64,000 nucleotides of DNA from Paenibacillus sp. VTT E-133291 (GCF_002264395.1 NZ_NFVA01000015.1:22341-86340); one strand, 5' to 3'; positions 1 through 8,696 are shown, counted from the stretch's first letter. The notes: a model not told the origin generated them from the letters alone. A program made the numbers and translations.

Positions 1-1
1 C

Positions 2-583
2 GATGCTGCCGTTCAATATAATACAATCATTGATAAAGTCATTGCCCTACTAAACGGAACAGATTCCAGCCTCCTTGTGGAGATGGAGCAGCAGATGACT
101 GAAGCTGCAGAGCAATTTGACTTCGAAACCGCCGCCAAATATAGGGATTACATCGGAGCCATCAGCTTCCTGAATCATAAAGAGAAGGTTATTGAATTCG
201 CTGCAGAGAATCAGAATATCGCAATCCTTGAAGCCATGGATGAACAAACGCTTAAACTCATATTGCTCAAAGGCAATCGCATCCTGGCGCATACTAAGCT
301 TGAATACGATCAACCCGATATTACTCACCTGCAAGCCGTTACAACATCAGCGATTGTAGATACTTTCCGCGGTGAACTTAACCAGGCCCCGGCAGCAATT
401 ACTCGCCATGAAATTGACGAAGCACAAATTATATACAGCTATTTAAAAAGCAACTCCTGCAGCTATATCATCGTGCAAGAGAATTGGCTTGCAGCCGAAA
501 GTCCTTCCCGTCTAGACATTGCGGTGGACGAGCTGTTGCGTATCTTTTTAAATGCTGCTCCAGCCCATTTGTATAATTTTTAA
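2..583 (+). CDS. UvrC-like protein, 3' part only (UVR domain present)
   Basis: The reading frame is open from base 2 of the window, so the gene begins upstream; about 193 residues are visible. A UVR (UvrB/UvrC-interaction) motif lies at visible residues about 24-53 (acidic and hydrophobic residues with an FDFETAAKYRD core), preceded by an IIDKVIALLNG stretch that in UvrC also sits just before the UVR helices. After it comes an unassigned region of about 130 residues ending at the stop. In full UvrC this would be followed by an RNase H-like endonuclease domain, which is clearly shorter or absent here, so a UvrC-like GIY-YIG nuclease (short form) is more likely than true UvrC. The missing N-terminus should hold the GIY-YIG domain. 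Role in DNA repair is by family only. Confidence 0.6.
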   Translation, partial: DAAVQYNTIIDKVIALLNGTDSSLLVEMEQQMTEAAEQFDFETAAKYRDYIGAISFLNHKEKVIEFAAENQNIAILEAMDEQTLKLILLKGNRILAHTKLEYDQPDITHLQAVTTSAIVDTFRGELNQAPAAITRHEIDEAQIIYSYLKSNSCSYIIVQENWLAAESPSRLDIAVDELLRIFLNAAPAHLYNF

Positions 584-637
584 TTCTAGATATGGGTCTT
601 GACTACGACAAAGGCGGGCGTTAACGCCTTAAACGAC

Positions 638-683
638 AAAACAGGTTTCTCCCCCCATGTACGGAGCGGAAGAAACCTGTTTT
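638..683. terminator. Bidirectional intrinsic terminator
   Basis: Perfect 13-bp inverted repeat (638-650 and 671-683) whose arms begin with AAAA and end with TTTT. It sits between the converging UvrC-like gene and the phosphonate operon, so it can stop transcription from both sides. Confidence 0.85.
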
Positions 684-699
684 GAAGCTTGCCTATCTC

Positions 700-2055
700 T
701 CAGCTATATTTACTTAATCCTTCATCCAGAAGATTAATTGCAAAAGTTAATTGCACTTCAGACACAATAAGCGGAGGATGCCAAGTGATGCAGTTCCCTC
801 CAGCTAATTTAAAAGAAAGCCCATTCTCCAAGCAATAATACAGGACTCGCTCAGCTAATTCCTCATTCTTCTCTTTAGTGTCTCTGGACCTCACAAGTTC
901 AATGGAGATCAGCAGTCCAGCGATTCGGATATCGCCTATGCAAGCATGTTTAGACCCTAGAGCCTCAAGCTTTCCTCTTACGAATTCAGACCGGTTGATG
1001 CATTGTTCCTGCAGCTTCATGTCATCCATGTAATTGATGGTGGCACAGATCGCCGCACTTCCTAACGCGGGTTTCTCATGGGTATAGTGACCCAAAGAAA
1101 TATCCGCCGCACAATCATATTGCGTTCTGGTAAGCACCGCCGCTTGCGGGATCACCCCTCCACCTAACCCTTTTCCGAGCACGAGAATATCCGGTTCGAT
1201 CTCGAAATTCTGATGGACGTAGAACCTTCCGCTTCGCATTAGCGCTGTTGGAATTTCATCAAAAATCAATAGGATTCCATATTCATCACATATTTTTCTT
1301 AATCTTGTGAAATAAGATATAGGCGGGATATGCGTATCCGTCGCCCGAATAGGCTCAAGTAAGATCGCTCCAATCTCTCCTTCATGCTGAATCATATACT
1401 CCAGATAGTCGAGGCAGAAGGTAGAAACTATTTCATGAGAATGACTTCCCAGCAGGTTACGGTATGCATTAAAAGGAATGGCTTTCAGCATTCCCGGCAT
1501 TTGCGGGCCCATGTCCTTTTTAAACACGTATTCTCCTCCGGCAGCGATCGTGTCCAGCCCCGCGCCATGAAAGGACTCCCACATGGAGATGACCTTATGC
1601 TTCCCTGTCCATTTGCGAGCAATCTTAAGGGCCAGACCTACAGCAGCACTTCCGGAAGGCGTAAATAATACTTTATAGTCCTTTGAGGTCGTTTTGTTGA
1701 TTAAAGCTTCCGCAGCTTTCACCGCAATATCTGCCGTAAATCTTCTTGGAATGAACGGTAGATCGTCGAGCTGTTTTTTCACAGCTTCAGTTACGTAAGG
1801 ATTCTTATAGCCAATCTGATGAATGCTATTTCCATGAAAATCAAGATATTTGCGTCCATTCACATCTGTGATATAACATCCCTCTGCATCTACGATACTG
1901 TTCAAGCACGGCGTTGACATGGATTGACGCATATATGCACGCTCGTCCGCTTCGATCCTGTCTACACTCACAGCGCTTAACTGGTTCATCCACTCTTTCC
2001 GCAAGGGGCTAAAGTTAATGTCACCTTCTCTTTGTAGCTCATGATTATCTCGCAT
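700..2055 (-). CDS. pbfA: (R)-1-hydroxy-2-aminoethylphosphonate ammonia-lyase-like class III PLP enzyme
   Basis: A 451-residue fold-type I, class III aminotransferase-family protein. PLP landmarks are visible: an FTPSGSAAVG phosphate-binding loop (about 131-140), D266 in the IFDEIP motif contacting the pyridine nitrogen, and the Schiff-base lysine K295 in LGKGLGGG. It is the last gene of the 2-aminoethylphosphonate operon and overlaps phnX by 11 bases. In that context the best call is PbfA, a lyase converting (R)-1-hydroxy-2-aminoethylphosphonate to phosphonoacetaldehyde and ammonia. This feeds the hydroxylated analogue, which PhnW cannot use, into PhnX. The LDFHGN and LPFIPRRFT stretches near residues 71-107 fit my memory of PbfA rather than ornithine or GABA aminotransferases. 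The alternative is an ordinary class III aminotransferase; the assignment rests on context plus these motifs. Confidence 0.75.
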   Translation of the reverse strand: MRDNHELQREGDINFSPLRKEWMNQLSAVSVDRIEADERAYMRQSMSTPCLNSIVDAEGCYITDVNGRKYLDFHGNSIHQIGYKNPYVTEAVKKQLDDLPFIPRRFTADIAVKAAEALINKTTSKDYKVLFTPSGSAAVGLALKIARKWTGKHKVISMWESFHGAGLDTIAAGGEYVFKKDMGPQMPGMLKAIPFNAYRNLLGSHSHEIVSTFCLDYLEYMIQHEGEIGAILLEPIRATDTHIPPISYFTRLRKICDEYGILLIFDEIPTALMRSGRFYVHQNFEIEPDILVLGKGLGGGVIPQAAVLTRTQYDCAADISLGHYTHEKPALGSAAICATINYMDDMKLQEQCINRSEFVRGKLEALGSKHACIGDIRIAGLLISIELVRSRDTKEKNEELAERVLYYCLENGLSFKLAGGNCITWHPPLIVSEVQLTFAINLLDEGLSKYS

Positions 2056-2860
2056 AAGGTCTGATTCCTTGAGAAATCAGGACATTGATTCGCCCAATCA
2101 GCTGAGGCAGCTCACTCATCGATTGAATCGTAAAGTCTGCCCCGTTTTGTATAAAAGAGGTCTGTGTCGCAGAGATCACCGTCTCCTTCTCCACATCTGA
2201 AAGTGCATTAAATTCATCCTCGCTTAACCCCATTTCAGAGCTTCCAATGATTACACCTACGGACCAGACGCCTGCATTAACACCTTCTTGAATATCTGAA
2301 ATCGTATCGCCTACCTTAACAACCTTCCATGCTGCCGATAACTTTAAAGCTTCCATATTATGATAAATCATATACGGGTAAGGTCTTCCCAGTGAATGTG
2401 TTCCATCCGGAGTGATTACATAATCAGGCTGATAGCCCTTTCGAGCGGCATTCGGAATCACAACATCCATCATGGACTCTGTATATCCAGTGGTCGAGCC
2501 AATCTTCAGCCCTTGATTTCTCAAGACTTGAATAGTTTCAATGACCTCCGGAATCGGATCAGTATATTCGGATAAGGATGCCATCAGGGCCGGTTCGAAT
2601 TCAGCATACAGGTTCTCTACATCCTGTTCAGTAAAAGCTCTGCCATACTTTTCTTCCCACATGGCACCTACTCTTGGCATGGATAACATCGCACGTATAT
2701 GATCTATTTTCAGCATCCCCATAGGGGCTCTAGCTTCCTGCATCGTAACTTCAATCCCAGCTTCCCGAAAAATATCAAGGAACACATTCACCGGTGCAAA
2801 GCAGCCAAAATCTACCGCTGTTCCTGCCCAGTCCAGAATTACGCCTTCGACTTGATTCAT
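2045..2860 (-). CDS. phnX: Phosphonoacetaldehyde hydrolase
   Basis: 271-residue HAD-superfamily enzyme that cleaves the C-P bond of phosphonoacetaldehyde to give acetaldehyde and phosphate. The N-terminal LDWAGT motif carries the nucleophilic D10. The cap domain has the MGMLKIDHI segment with K51, the lysine that forms the substrate Schiff base and separates PhnX from other HAD proteins. The KVGDTISDI motif near residue 180 supplies the metal-binding aspartates. Length is typical. Its ATG overlaps the phnW stop by 4 bases and its end overlaps the downstream pbfA start by 11, so the three catabolic genes are probably translationally coupled. With PhnW it forms the standard two-step cytoplasmic degradation of 2-aminoethylphosphonate. 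Confidence 0.95.
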   Translation of the reverse strand: MNQVEGVILDWAGTAVDFGCFAPVNVFLDIFREAGIEVTMQEARAPMGMLKIDHIRAMLSMPRVGAMWEEKYGRAFTEQDVENLYAEFEPALMASLSEYTDPIPEVIETIQVLRNQGLKIGSTTGYTESMMDVVIPNAARKGYQPDYVITPDGTHSLGRPYPYMIYHNMEALKLSAAWKVVKVGDTISDIQEGVNAGVWSVGVIIGSSEMGLSEDEFNALSDVEKETVISATQTSFIQNGADFTIQSMSELPQLIGRINVLISQGIRPYAR

Positions 2861-3951
2861 TGTGTCATTCCTCCCATGTATGCTTCGATAATATTACATA
2901 AGTTCTGAATATCTTCTTCGTAAATCTCACCAATATTCCCAATCCGGAAGGTGTCGTGCTCCGTTAATTTGCCTGGGTAGAGGACGTAGCCTTTTTCTTT
3001 CACATATTCATAGAAATCTTCAAAGCTGAATGTCTCATTCGGAAAAAGAAAGGTGGTTATAATAGGAGACTGCTTATCGTCTGTGATATACGCCTCTATT
3101 CCTATTCTCGCAAGTCTTTCTCTCAGTACGCGGTTATTATTCTGGTATCTTGCTGCCCTTGCAGGAATACCGCCTTCTTCAATGAGTTCTTCAATCGCTT
3201 TCGAAAATGCAGCCACTACATGGGTCGGAGATGTATAGCGCCATTTCCCATCCGCATCCATCGCCTTCCATTGATCGTATAGATCTAGTGATAGACTACG
3301 TGCATTCCCTTTACAGGTGAGCAGCTTATCCAGCTTGGCAATGACAAACCCAAATCCCGGAACACCCTGAATACATTTATTGGCGCTGCTGATTAAATAG
3401 TCAATTCCAAGCCCAGGTACATCAATCTCTATTCCACCGAAGCTGCTCATCGCGTCGATAATTAAAGTTTTATCGTACGCTTTTGCCAGTTGTGAAATCA
3501 TCTCAAGCGGGTTTAGAATCCCTGTCGTTGTCTCGCAATGCACCATCACGATATGGGTAACGGCTGGATCCTCTTCAAGAATCCCTCTAATCTCTGCTTC
3601 TAGGGGGAATTCATTATATAGGGCACTATGCGCACGATAATGAAGTCCAATATATTCAGCCATTTGCACGATACGTTCCCCGTAGGCACCATTTGTAATA
3701 ATCAGAAGCTTATCATCGGCTGATACCGCCGTAGTCAGCACGGATTCCACTGCAAATGTTCCGCTGCCTTGCATAAGAACAGCTGTGTATTCTTGGTTCG
3801 TTGCACCTGCCAAATCCAGTAGGCTCGATCTGATCTGTTGCGTAATGTTCTTATAGTCCTGGTCCCAAGTACAACGGTCAAAGAGCATTTGCTCTTTGAC
3901 CGTGTTAGTAGTTGTCAATGGACCGGGTGTCAGCAATTTATAGTTGTTCAT
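2857..3951 (-). CDS. phnW: 2-aminoethylphosphonate--pyruvate transaminase
   Basis: 364-residue class V aminotransferase-fold enzyme that moves the amino group of 2-aminoethylphosphonate to pyruvate, giving phosphonoacetaldehyde and alanine. The N-terminal LLTPGPLTTT signature of PhnW is present. D166 (IIDAMSSFGG) and K192 (ISSANKCIQG) are the PLP-contacting aspartate and Schiff-base lysine. The ATG is preceded by AAGGAGTG at good spacing. The gene lies 28 bases after the binding-protein gene and overlaps phnX by 4, so it is the first catabolic gene after the transporter block. Alanine produced here is also the substrate of alr, though the two are not linked. Confidence 0.95.
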   Translation of the reverse strand: MNNYKLLTPGPLTTTNTVKEQMLFDRCTWDQDYKNITQQIRSSLLDLAGATNQEYTAVLMQGSGTFAVESVLTTAVSADDKLLIITNGAYGERIVQMAEYIGLHYRAHSALYNEFPLEAEIRGILEEDPAVTHIVMVHCETTTGILNPLEMISQLAKAYDKTLIIDAMSSFGGIEIDVPGLGIDYLISSANKCIQGVPGFGFVIAKLDKLLTCKGNARSLSLDLYDQWKAMDADGKWRYTSPTHVVAAFSKAIEELIEEGGIPARAARYQNNNRVLRERLARIGIEAYITDDKQSPIITTFLFPNETFSFEDFYEYVKEKGYVLYPGKLTEHDTFRIGNIGEIYEEDIQNLCNIIEAYMGGMTQ

Positions 3952-3979
3952 GGCCCTTCACTCCTTGTTCTAATCTTAA

Positions 3980-4981
3980 TTATTTCGCTTCTTTAAAGAA
4001 TTGCTGATGTTGTTCCAGCAGTTCCACAGTCAACGGCTTAACAAATTTCATACTGTGTGCAGGTTTATGGATATCACTAACCGTTTCATCTTTATAAAGA
4101 GCTACTGGGTAATTTGTAATTAAGTCTTTTCTAGCATCTTTAATAATCGTTTCTGCCATTCTCATAGCCAGCTCTGTCGTTGCATCGTCTTTTTTCACCA
4201 CGGCTACGGATTCTGTAAGTGAGAAGTTGCCTTCTGTCGGATCTACATAGTCAATGGGTGCGCCTTCTTCTTTAGCTAGTACTGCCTGATGACGAAGTCC
4301 AAATCCTGCAGCTACTTCTCCTGCTTTTACCTTTTTAATCGGACCGGAACCGGAGCTTTCCAGATGTGGGCCTACATTAGCAACTAAATCATGCAGAACC
4401 GTTTTACCTTCTTCTTCCCCGTATTGCGAAATAATCGCCTGAACCAACAACCATCCTGTCGAAGAGTCCATAATGTTCGGAACAGATACCAAGCCTTTAA
4501 ATTCTGGTTTTGTTAAATCCTTAATGGACGTTGGCATCGCCAAGCCCTTATCTTTAAGCACCGCTGTGTTTACAAAAATAGCACCGGTATTCGCCAAGAT
4601 TGGCGTATAGTAAGCTGGATAGGAGTCTAGCGCATTCGTCGTAAACGATAGATCTTTAAACATCTTGTGTTTCTCTTGCGCACTTTCTACAAAATAAGAG
4701 CTCATCGTGATCAGGTTAGCCTCAATTTTGTCTCCCTCTGCCATCAGCTTTCCACCCAGCTCAGAAGTACCCAAGGATTGAAAGAGATATTGCCCCTCGT
4801 ACCCCGCACCTTTTAGCGCAGACTCCATAGAGGCTACAGCTTCTTCATCCGCATTGGTCAAAATCACTACTTTACTCGCATCACCCGATGCTTTATTTCC
4901 GCAGCCTGCTAATGTAAACACCAAACTCAAAGCCACAATAGACAACATGATTCCCTTGATTCCCTTAATTCTCTTAGACAT
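3980..4981 (-). CDS. 2-aminoethylphosphonate ABC transporter substrate-binding lipoprotein
   Basis: 333-residue extracytoplasmic solute-binding protein of the iron/thiamine/AEP type (type II periplasmic-binding fold). The N-terminus is a lipoprotein signal ending in the lipobox LAGC, so it should be anchored to the outer face of the membrane. Start ATG has a GAGGGAG ribosome site. It sits between the permease and phnW on one strand, and with the neighbouring permease and ATPase forms a complete importer. Family proteins of this fold bind small anions; the assignment of 2-aminoethylphosphonate as ligand comes from the operon, not from residues I can identify. PhnS is the equivalent gene elsewhere. 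Confidence 0.85.
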   Translation of the reverse strand: MSKRIKGIKGIMLSIVALSLVFTLAGCGNKASGDASKVVILTNADEEAVASMESALKGAGYEGQYLFQSLGTSELGGKLMAEGDKIEANLITMSSYFVESAQEKHKMFKDLSFTTNALDSYPAYYTPILANTGAIFVNTAVLKDKGLAMPTSIKDLTKPEFKGLVSVPNIMDSSTGWLLVQAIISQYGEEEGKTVLHDLVANVGPHLESSGSGPIKKVKAGEVAAGFGLRHQAVLAKEEGAPIDYVDPTEGNFSLTESVAVVKKDDATTELAMRMAETIIKDARKDLITNYPVALYKDETVSDIHKPAHSMKFVKPLTVELLEQHQQFFKEAK

Positions 4982-5028
4982 AAATTCTCCCTCACTTTAA
5001 CTGGTTTTTTTTATATAAAAATCGTTAA

Positions 5029-6648
5029 TCAACGAGAGTTTGATTGCCGTTTCTGGAGATAGTCACCTAGGAGCTTAATGATCAGGTTGGTGCAAAAGAT
5101 CAGGATGGATAGGACAAACACCTCATTAAATTTGGCGAAATGCTGCAGCTCTTTTATTTTGCTCGCAACTACCGAGGTTTGGGCAGTCACTAGAAAGATA
5201 ATTCCGCTAATCGTCACCATCGCATTGATAAAATAGTAGCTGACCATCTCTATCACCGTGGATGCAGAGTTCGGTAGAATAACCCGGCGGATCGTTTTCA
5301 GCCAACTATCACCTAGTAATTCAGCAGTGGTCTCCCATGATGGGTTCATTTTTGCCAAAGAATTCTTAGCCATTAAATATGGCGTTGTAAAATAATGGAC
5401 AAGCGTGCAGAGCACAAGAATCGTAAAAGTCCCCTTGAGACTGCTGTTATTAAACAGAAGTAAATACGATAGACCAAGGACCATACCTGGCACCGTGTTC
5501 GTCACCATCGATAGGATGTCGAATGTCGCTTTCCCTTTTACGGGCGTACGCACATTGATAATAGCCGCCGCATAAGCCACGATCGTACCTACAATTGCCG
5601 TCAATACTGCTACCAGCAAGGAATTTTTATATACATTGATCAAATCGCTTGATTGAAAAACATCCACAAAATGTTTGAACGTAAATGTTAGATCATAAGG
5701 ATAGCCATTCATCAGCGGGGCAACGAACATGACAGCGAATACCGCCAGCAGCCCGATTAGAATCACGGATGAGATTAGTCCAAGAACCGAATCTCTGCCT
5801 TTATTCGGGATCATCTCGATTTCAGTCACCTTGTCATAATGGAAATTGAATTTTTCAAGATACGTTAACAACACAACCCCGAACGCCGCCGGTATTAACA
5901 TCAGTACAGCAATAACTGCCCCATTGTTGAAATCCGGTATAGCCCCAAGCATGACCTGATACAGCTGAGTAGCAACCACGTTATACGTCCCCCCCACCGA
6001 TGCAGGGATCCCAAAATCCGTGAAACTTAGGATAAAAGAAAGTACAAACGCCCCTCCCAACGTGCCCCACAAAGGCCGAACGATGGTGTTCATGAAGCTT
6101 CGCAGCGTCCCATCCCCCATAAGCTTGGATACGACGATGAACTTTTTATCAATGTACTTGAACGAATTATGAATCAGCAGGAAAGCAGAAGGTAAGGTAT
6201 AAATTACGTAGCCTATCAATAGACCATTAAATCCATAAATCTCGAATAAATTCCGTCCGAAGATTCTAGTAATCAGCCCCTGGTTGCCAAAAGAGTACAT
6301 GATCGCAAATCCATAAGTAATCGTAGGCAGCAGCATCGGGATTAGAATTCCAGTTCTAATAATGCTTTTTAACGGGCGATAGATTCTTGTACAGTGGATA
6401 GAATAGGCTAGGATAAAGGCTAGAACCGTTGTGATCATTGCCGTAACACCAGAGACCTTCATACTATTTCCGATGGACTCTCGAATCTCTTGATCTGCCA
6501 GAATGGTGAGATAATTGGATACCGAATAGCCTTGACCCGTCTCAAACGAGCGGATGAATAACACAGTCAGCGGCAAAATCAGAAAAACAACAAATAACAA
6601 TACAATGGGGATAAAAATGATCCGCATTTCCGGTTTGGCTTTAGGCAT
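5029..6648 (-). CDS. 2-aminoethylphosphonate ABC transporter permease (fused two-domain)
   Basis: About 539 residues with two tandem binding-protein-dependent permease domains, roughly residues 1-270 and 290-539, each with about six membrane segments. Each half has an EAA-like cytoplasmic loop (SKLMGDGTLRSFMNTIVRPL in the first half, AELLGDSWLKTIRRVILPN in the second), which docks on the ATPase. The fused FbpB-like form replaces the separate PhnU and PhnV subunits of Salmonella. I chose the ATG at 6648 (four codons into the longest frame, three after GTG at 6657) because a GGTGAG sequence precedes it, although spacing is short; the GTG is the alternative. It overlaps the ATPase gene by 8 bases at this start. 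Confidence 0.85.
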   Translation of the reverse strand: MPKAKPEMRIIFIPIVLLFVVFLILPLTVLFIRSFETGQGYSVSNYLTILADQEIRESIGNSMKVSGVTAMITTVLAFILAYSIHCTRIYRPLKSIIRTGILIPMLLPTITYGFAIMYSFGNQGLITRIFGRNLFEIYGFNGLLIGYVIYTLPSAFLLIHNSFKYIDKKFIVVSKLMGDGTLRSFMNTIVRPLWGTLGGAFVLSFILSFTDFGIPASVGGTYNVVATQLYQVMLGAIPDFNNGAVIAVLMLIPAAFGVVLLTYLEKFNFHYDKVTEIEMIPNKGRDSVLGLISSVILIGLLAVFAVMFVAPLMNGYPYDLTFTFKHFVDVFQSSDLINVYKNSLLVAVLTAIVGTIVAYAAAIINVRTPVKGKATFDILSMVTNTVPGMVLGLSYLLLFNNSSLKGTFTILVLCTLVHYFTTPYLMAKNSLAKMNPSWETTAELLGDSWLKTIRRVILPNSASTVIEMVSYYFINAMVTISGIIFLVTAQTSVVASKIKELQHFAKFNEVFVLSILIFCTNLIIKLLGDYLQKRQSNSR

Positions 6649-7393
6649 AATGCTCACCGAACAGGTTATAAATATTTTTCCGTTTCACTTGCAGTTGCCC
6701 CAGAATAAATTCTTTCACAAAATCATTGCTAGGCTGTTGAATGATCTCTTGAGGCGTTCCGAATTGGGCAATATGACCTTGATTAATGATGAGAATTTTA
6801 TCCGACAGGGTTAACGCCTCTTCAGGGTCATGGGTGACGATAATCGTAGTAAGCTTATATTCTCTGGCGATGGATTTAATCCGGGCTTTAATAGATTCCT
6901 TGATGATTCCATCCAGTGCGCTTAGAGGTTCATCGAGCAGTAATAATTTGGGCTTCATTACGAGCGTTCTTGCCAAAGCCACCCTTTGCTTCTGCCCACC
7001 CGATAGAGCGCCGATCTTCTTCGTTAAATGCGGCTTTAATTCCAGAAACTCGATATACTCCTGAAGCTCATGCTCCGACGTTAATCCTTTTTTATTTTTT
7101 AGACCATAAACGATATTCTCGTAAGCATTTAAGTTAGGGAAGAGCGCATAATCCTGGAACACTATATTAAATCCGCGTTTCTTCATGGGTACATTGCTTA
7201 AATCTTGATCATTAAAAATGATTTGCCCCTGCTCCATCTTAGCCAATCCCAAGATGATGTTTAGCAAGGTGGTTTTGCCACTCCCGCTGGGGCCGAGTAA
7301 GGAGACAATTTCCCCTGCTTGGATGTCTAGACTAATATCCTCTAGAACAACCTTGTTATCGTAATGCTTGCTTATGTTTTGTAATTTAAGCAA
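6641..7393 (-). CDS. 2-aminoethylphosphonate ABC transporter ATP-binding protein
   Basis: ABC ATPase of about 250 residues that powers the importer. Walker A GPSGSGKTT near residue 35, Q-loop (FQDYALFPN), signature LSGGQKQR, Walker B LLLLDEP followed by the D-loop, and the switch histidine in VTHDPEEAL are all intact. The longest frame begins with GTG at 7402, but that GTG is part of the AGGAGGTG ribosome site itself; the TTG at 7393 lies 8 bases after AGGAGG and is the likely start. First gene of the phn operon, read from the promoter at 7496-7524. Equivalent to PhnT. Confidence 0.88.
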   Translation of the reverse strand: MLKLQNISKHYDNKVVLEDISLDIQAGEIVSLLGPSGSGKTTLLNIILGLAKMEQGQIIFNDQDLSNVPMKKRGFNIVFQDYALFPNLNAYENIVYGLKNKKGLTSEHELQEYIEFLELKPHLTKKIGALSGGQKQRVALARTLVMKPKLLLLDEPLSALDGIIKESIKARIKSIAREYKLTTIIVTHDPEEALTLSDKILIINQGHIAQFGTPQEIIQQPSNDFVKEFILGQLQVKRKNIYNLFGEHYA

Positions 7394-7485
7394 AGGTTCC
7401 ACCTCCTCAAGTACAACCTCAGTATAAAAAGGTTTTGTTTTTGAGGATAAACAGTTACGTAAAATGTATGTAAACTTTAAATAAG

Positions 7486-7524
7486 TTGTGACTACATTAT
7501 AATCATATTATGACTAACTTACAA
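7486..7524 (-). promoter_or_regulatory. phn operon promoter with paired TGACTA repeats
   Basis: On the minus strand TTGTAA (7519-7524), a 17-bp spacer and TATAAT (7496-7501) form a good sigma-A promoter about 100 bases before the transporter ATPase gene. Plus-strand direct repeats TGACTA at 7489-7494 and 7511-7516, 22 bp apart (two helical turns), flank the -10 box, as expected for a DeoR-type repressor site. A plus-strand TATAAT also occurs at 7498-7503, so the divergent regulator promoter may overlap. Confidence 0.6.
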
Positions 7525-7602
7525 AGGAGTTGTTGCCACCCTATACTAATCCCTTTATACTTCAACTATCGAAAGCGATATAAACTTTGAATGGGTGATT
7601 AC

Positions 7603-8364
7603 ATGTTTCCACTGGAAAGACAAAAGAAAATCATAGAAATCTTAATGTTCAAAAAGGTTCAGAAGCTGCCGGAGCTAGCAGAAGAGCTTAATATTTCTAT
7701 CGATACCCTTCGCAGAGATATCAACCTGCTGGACAAGCAAGGGAAGATCAAGAAGATTTATGGTGGAATTAAACTGGTGGAATCGGAGTTTGCTGAATCT
7801 CCAATGGATGCGCGAATGGTCGGTCACTTAGAGGAAAAGAAAATGATCGCCCAAAAGTGCAGCGAATATATCAACGATGGGGATTGCATCTATCTGGACA
7901 GCGGCTCTACCACCTATCAGATCGCCAAATATATCAAGAATAAAAAGAATCTCACGGTCATTACGAACTCCGTTCCTGTGGTAAACGAGCTGATGAACAG
8001 TGGGGTTGAGCTTATTATCATTGGCGGAAAGGTCCGACTAAATGAGCAGTCTGTTATTGCATATGATTATCTGTTTAATTTCAGTGAATTAAATATCCTT
8101 AAGGCTTTTATTTGCGCAAGCGGCATTACCCTTGAAAAAGGCATCTCCGACTATAATCTGGAGGAAGCCCAAACGCGCAAAAAAATTATCGATCTCTCCA
8201 AAGAAGTTTATGTTGCCGCTGACCATACTAAATTCGGGAAAGATGTGACCATCGGTATCGCCTCACTCGATAAAATTGGGTACATTATTACCGACCGTAA
8301 TATAGATCGAAGCTTCCTGCAGAAGTTTAAACCTAAACGCACGAGCTTGATTATTGCGGAATAA
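7603..8364 (+). CDS. DeoR/GlpR-family transcriptional regulator, probable phn regulator
   Basis: About 253 residues. N-terminal DeoR-type winged helix (residues about 1-55, with the ERQKKIIEIL and SIDTLRRDINLL signature helices) and a C-terminal DeoR sensor domain (about 75-230) containing the LDSGSTTYQIAKYI, IIGGK and AADHTKFG motifs that bind phosphorylated ligands. I start at ATG 7603, which gives the family-typical MFPLERQ opening and has GGGTGA just upstream; ATG 7591 lacks a ribosome site. It diverges from the phn operon across 209 bases holding the paired TGACTA repeats, so it probably controls that operon. The inducer could be phosphonoacetaldehyde or another phospho-compound, but nothing in the sequence shows which. 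Confidence 0.85.
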   Translation: MFPLERQKKIIEILMFKKVQKLPELAEELNISIDTLRRDINLLDKQGKIKKIYGGIKLVESEFAESPMDARMVGHLEEKKMIAQKCSEYINDGDCIYLDSGSTTYQIAKYIKNKKNLTVITNSVPVVNELMNSGVELIIIGGKVRLNEQSVIAYDYLFNFSELNILKAFICASGITLEKGISDYNLEEAQTRKKIIDLSKEVYVAADHTKFGKDVTIGIASLDKIGYIITDRNIDRSFLQKFKPKRTSLIIAE

Positions 8365-8399
8365 TAGCTTTATCATTCTGACGATCACAAACGTACGTA

Positions 8400-8436
8400 A
8401 ATAACGCTTCTCCCGATATTCGAGAAGCGTTATTTT
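8400..8436 (+). terminator. Terminator after the DeoR-type regulator
   Basis: Perfect 13-bp inverted repeat (8400-8412 and 8422-8434) around a 9-base loop, ending in TTATTTT. It closes the regulator transcript 35 bases after the stop. Confidence 0.85.
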
Positions 8437-8517
8437 GCATGTTTGCTCAAGCATCATTTTCTCCATGCCGCGAAACACACTCTCCGATTCAGAAAACCGA
8501 TACCCTCATAGACCATT

Positions 8518-8696
8518 AGGGAAAATGTCCCTATAATTCAGTAATTTCTGCGCTGCAGACTACTAATTAGGGAGAACCTCCCTATAATTCAGCAGATTCG
8601 TTAGCAAATTTAGAAATCACCCCAATTTTTAGGGACGAATTCCCTTATTCCATTGATTTTATGCAATTATCGGCTATTTTCAGGGAGGTTTTCCCT
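8518..8696. repeat. Four-box palindromic intergenic element A
   Basis: Four copies of AGGGA-N5-TCCCT at 8518-8532, 8569-8583, 8631-8645 and 8682-8696. Start-to-start spacings are 51, 62 and 51 bp. The N5 loops differ (AAATG, GAACC, CGAAT, GGTTT) while the arms are identical in all four. Boxes 1 and 2 are also followed by the same ATAATTCAG. The element fills most of the 448-base gap before the chemoreceptor gene and ends 116 bases before its ATG. It contains no ORF of note and no T-tract, so it is not a terminator. Elements B and C in this window have the same geometry. Confidence 0.85.

Noticed and set aside
8518..8696. CRISPR array
   Set aside because: Boxes are only 15 bp, palindromic, with unequal spacing (51, 62, 51) and non-identical loops; no cas genes are present.
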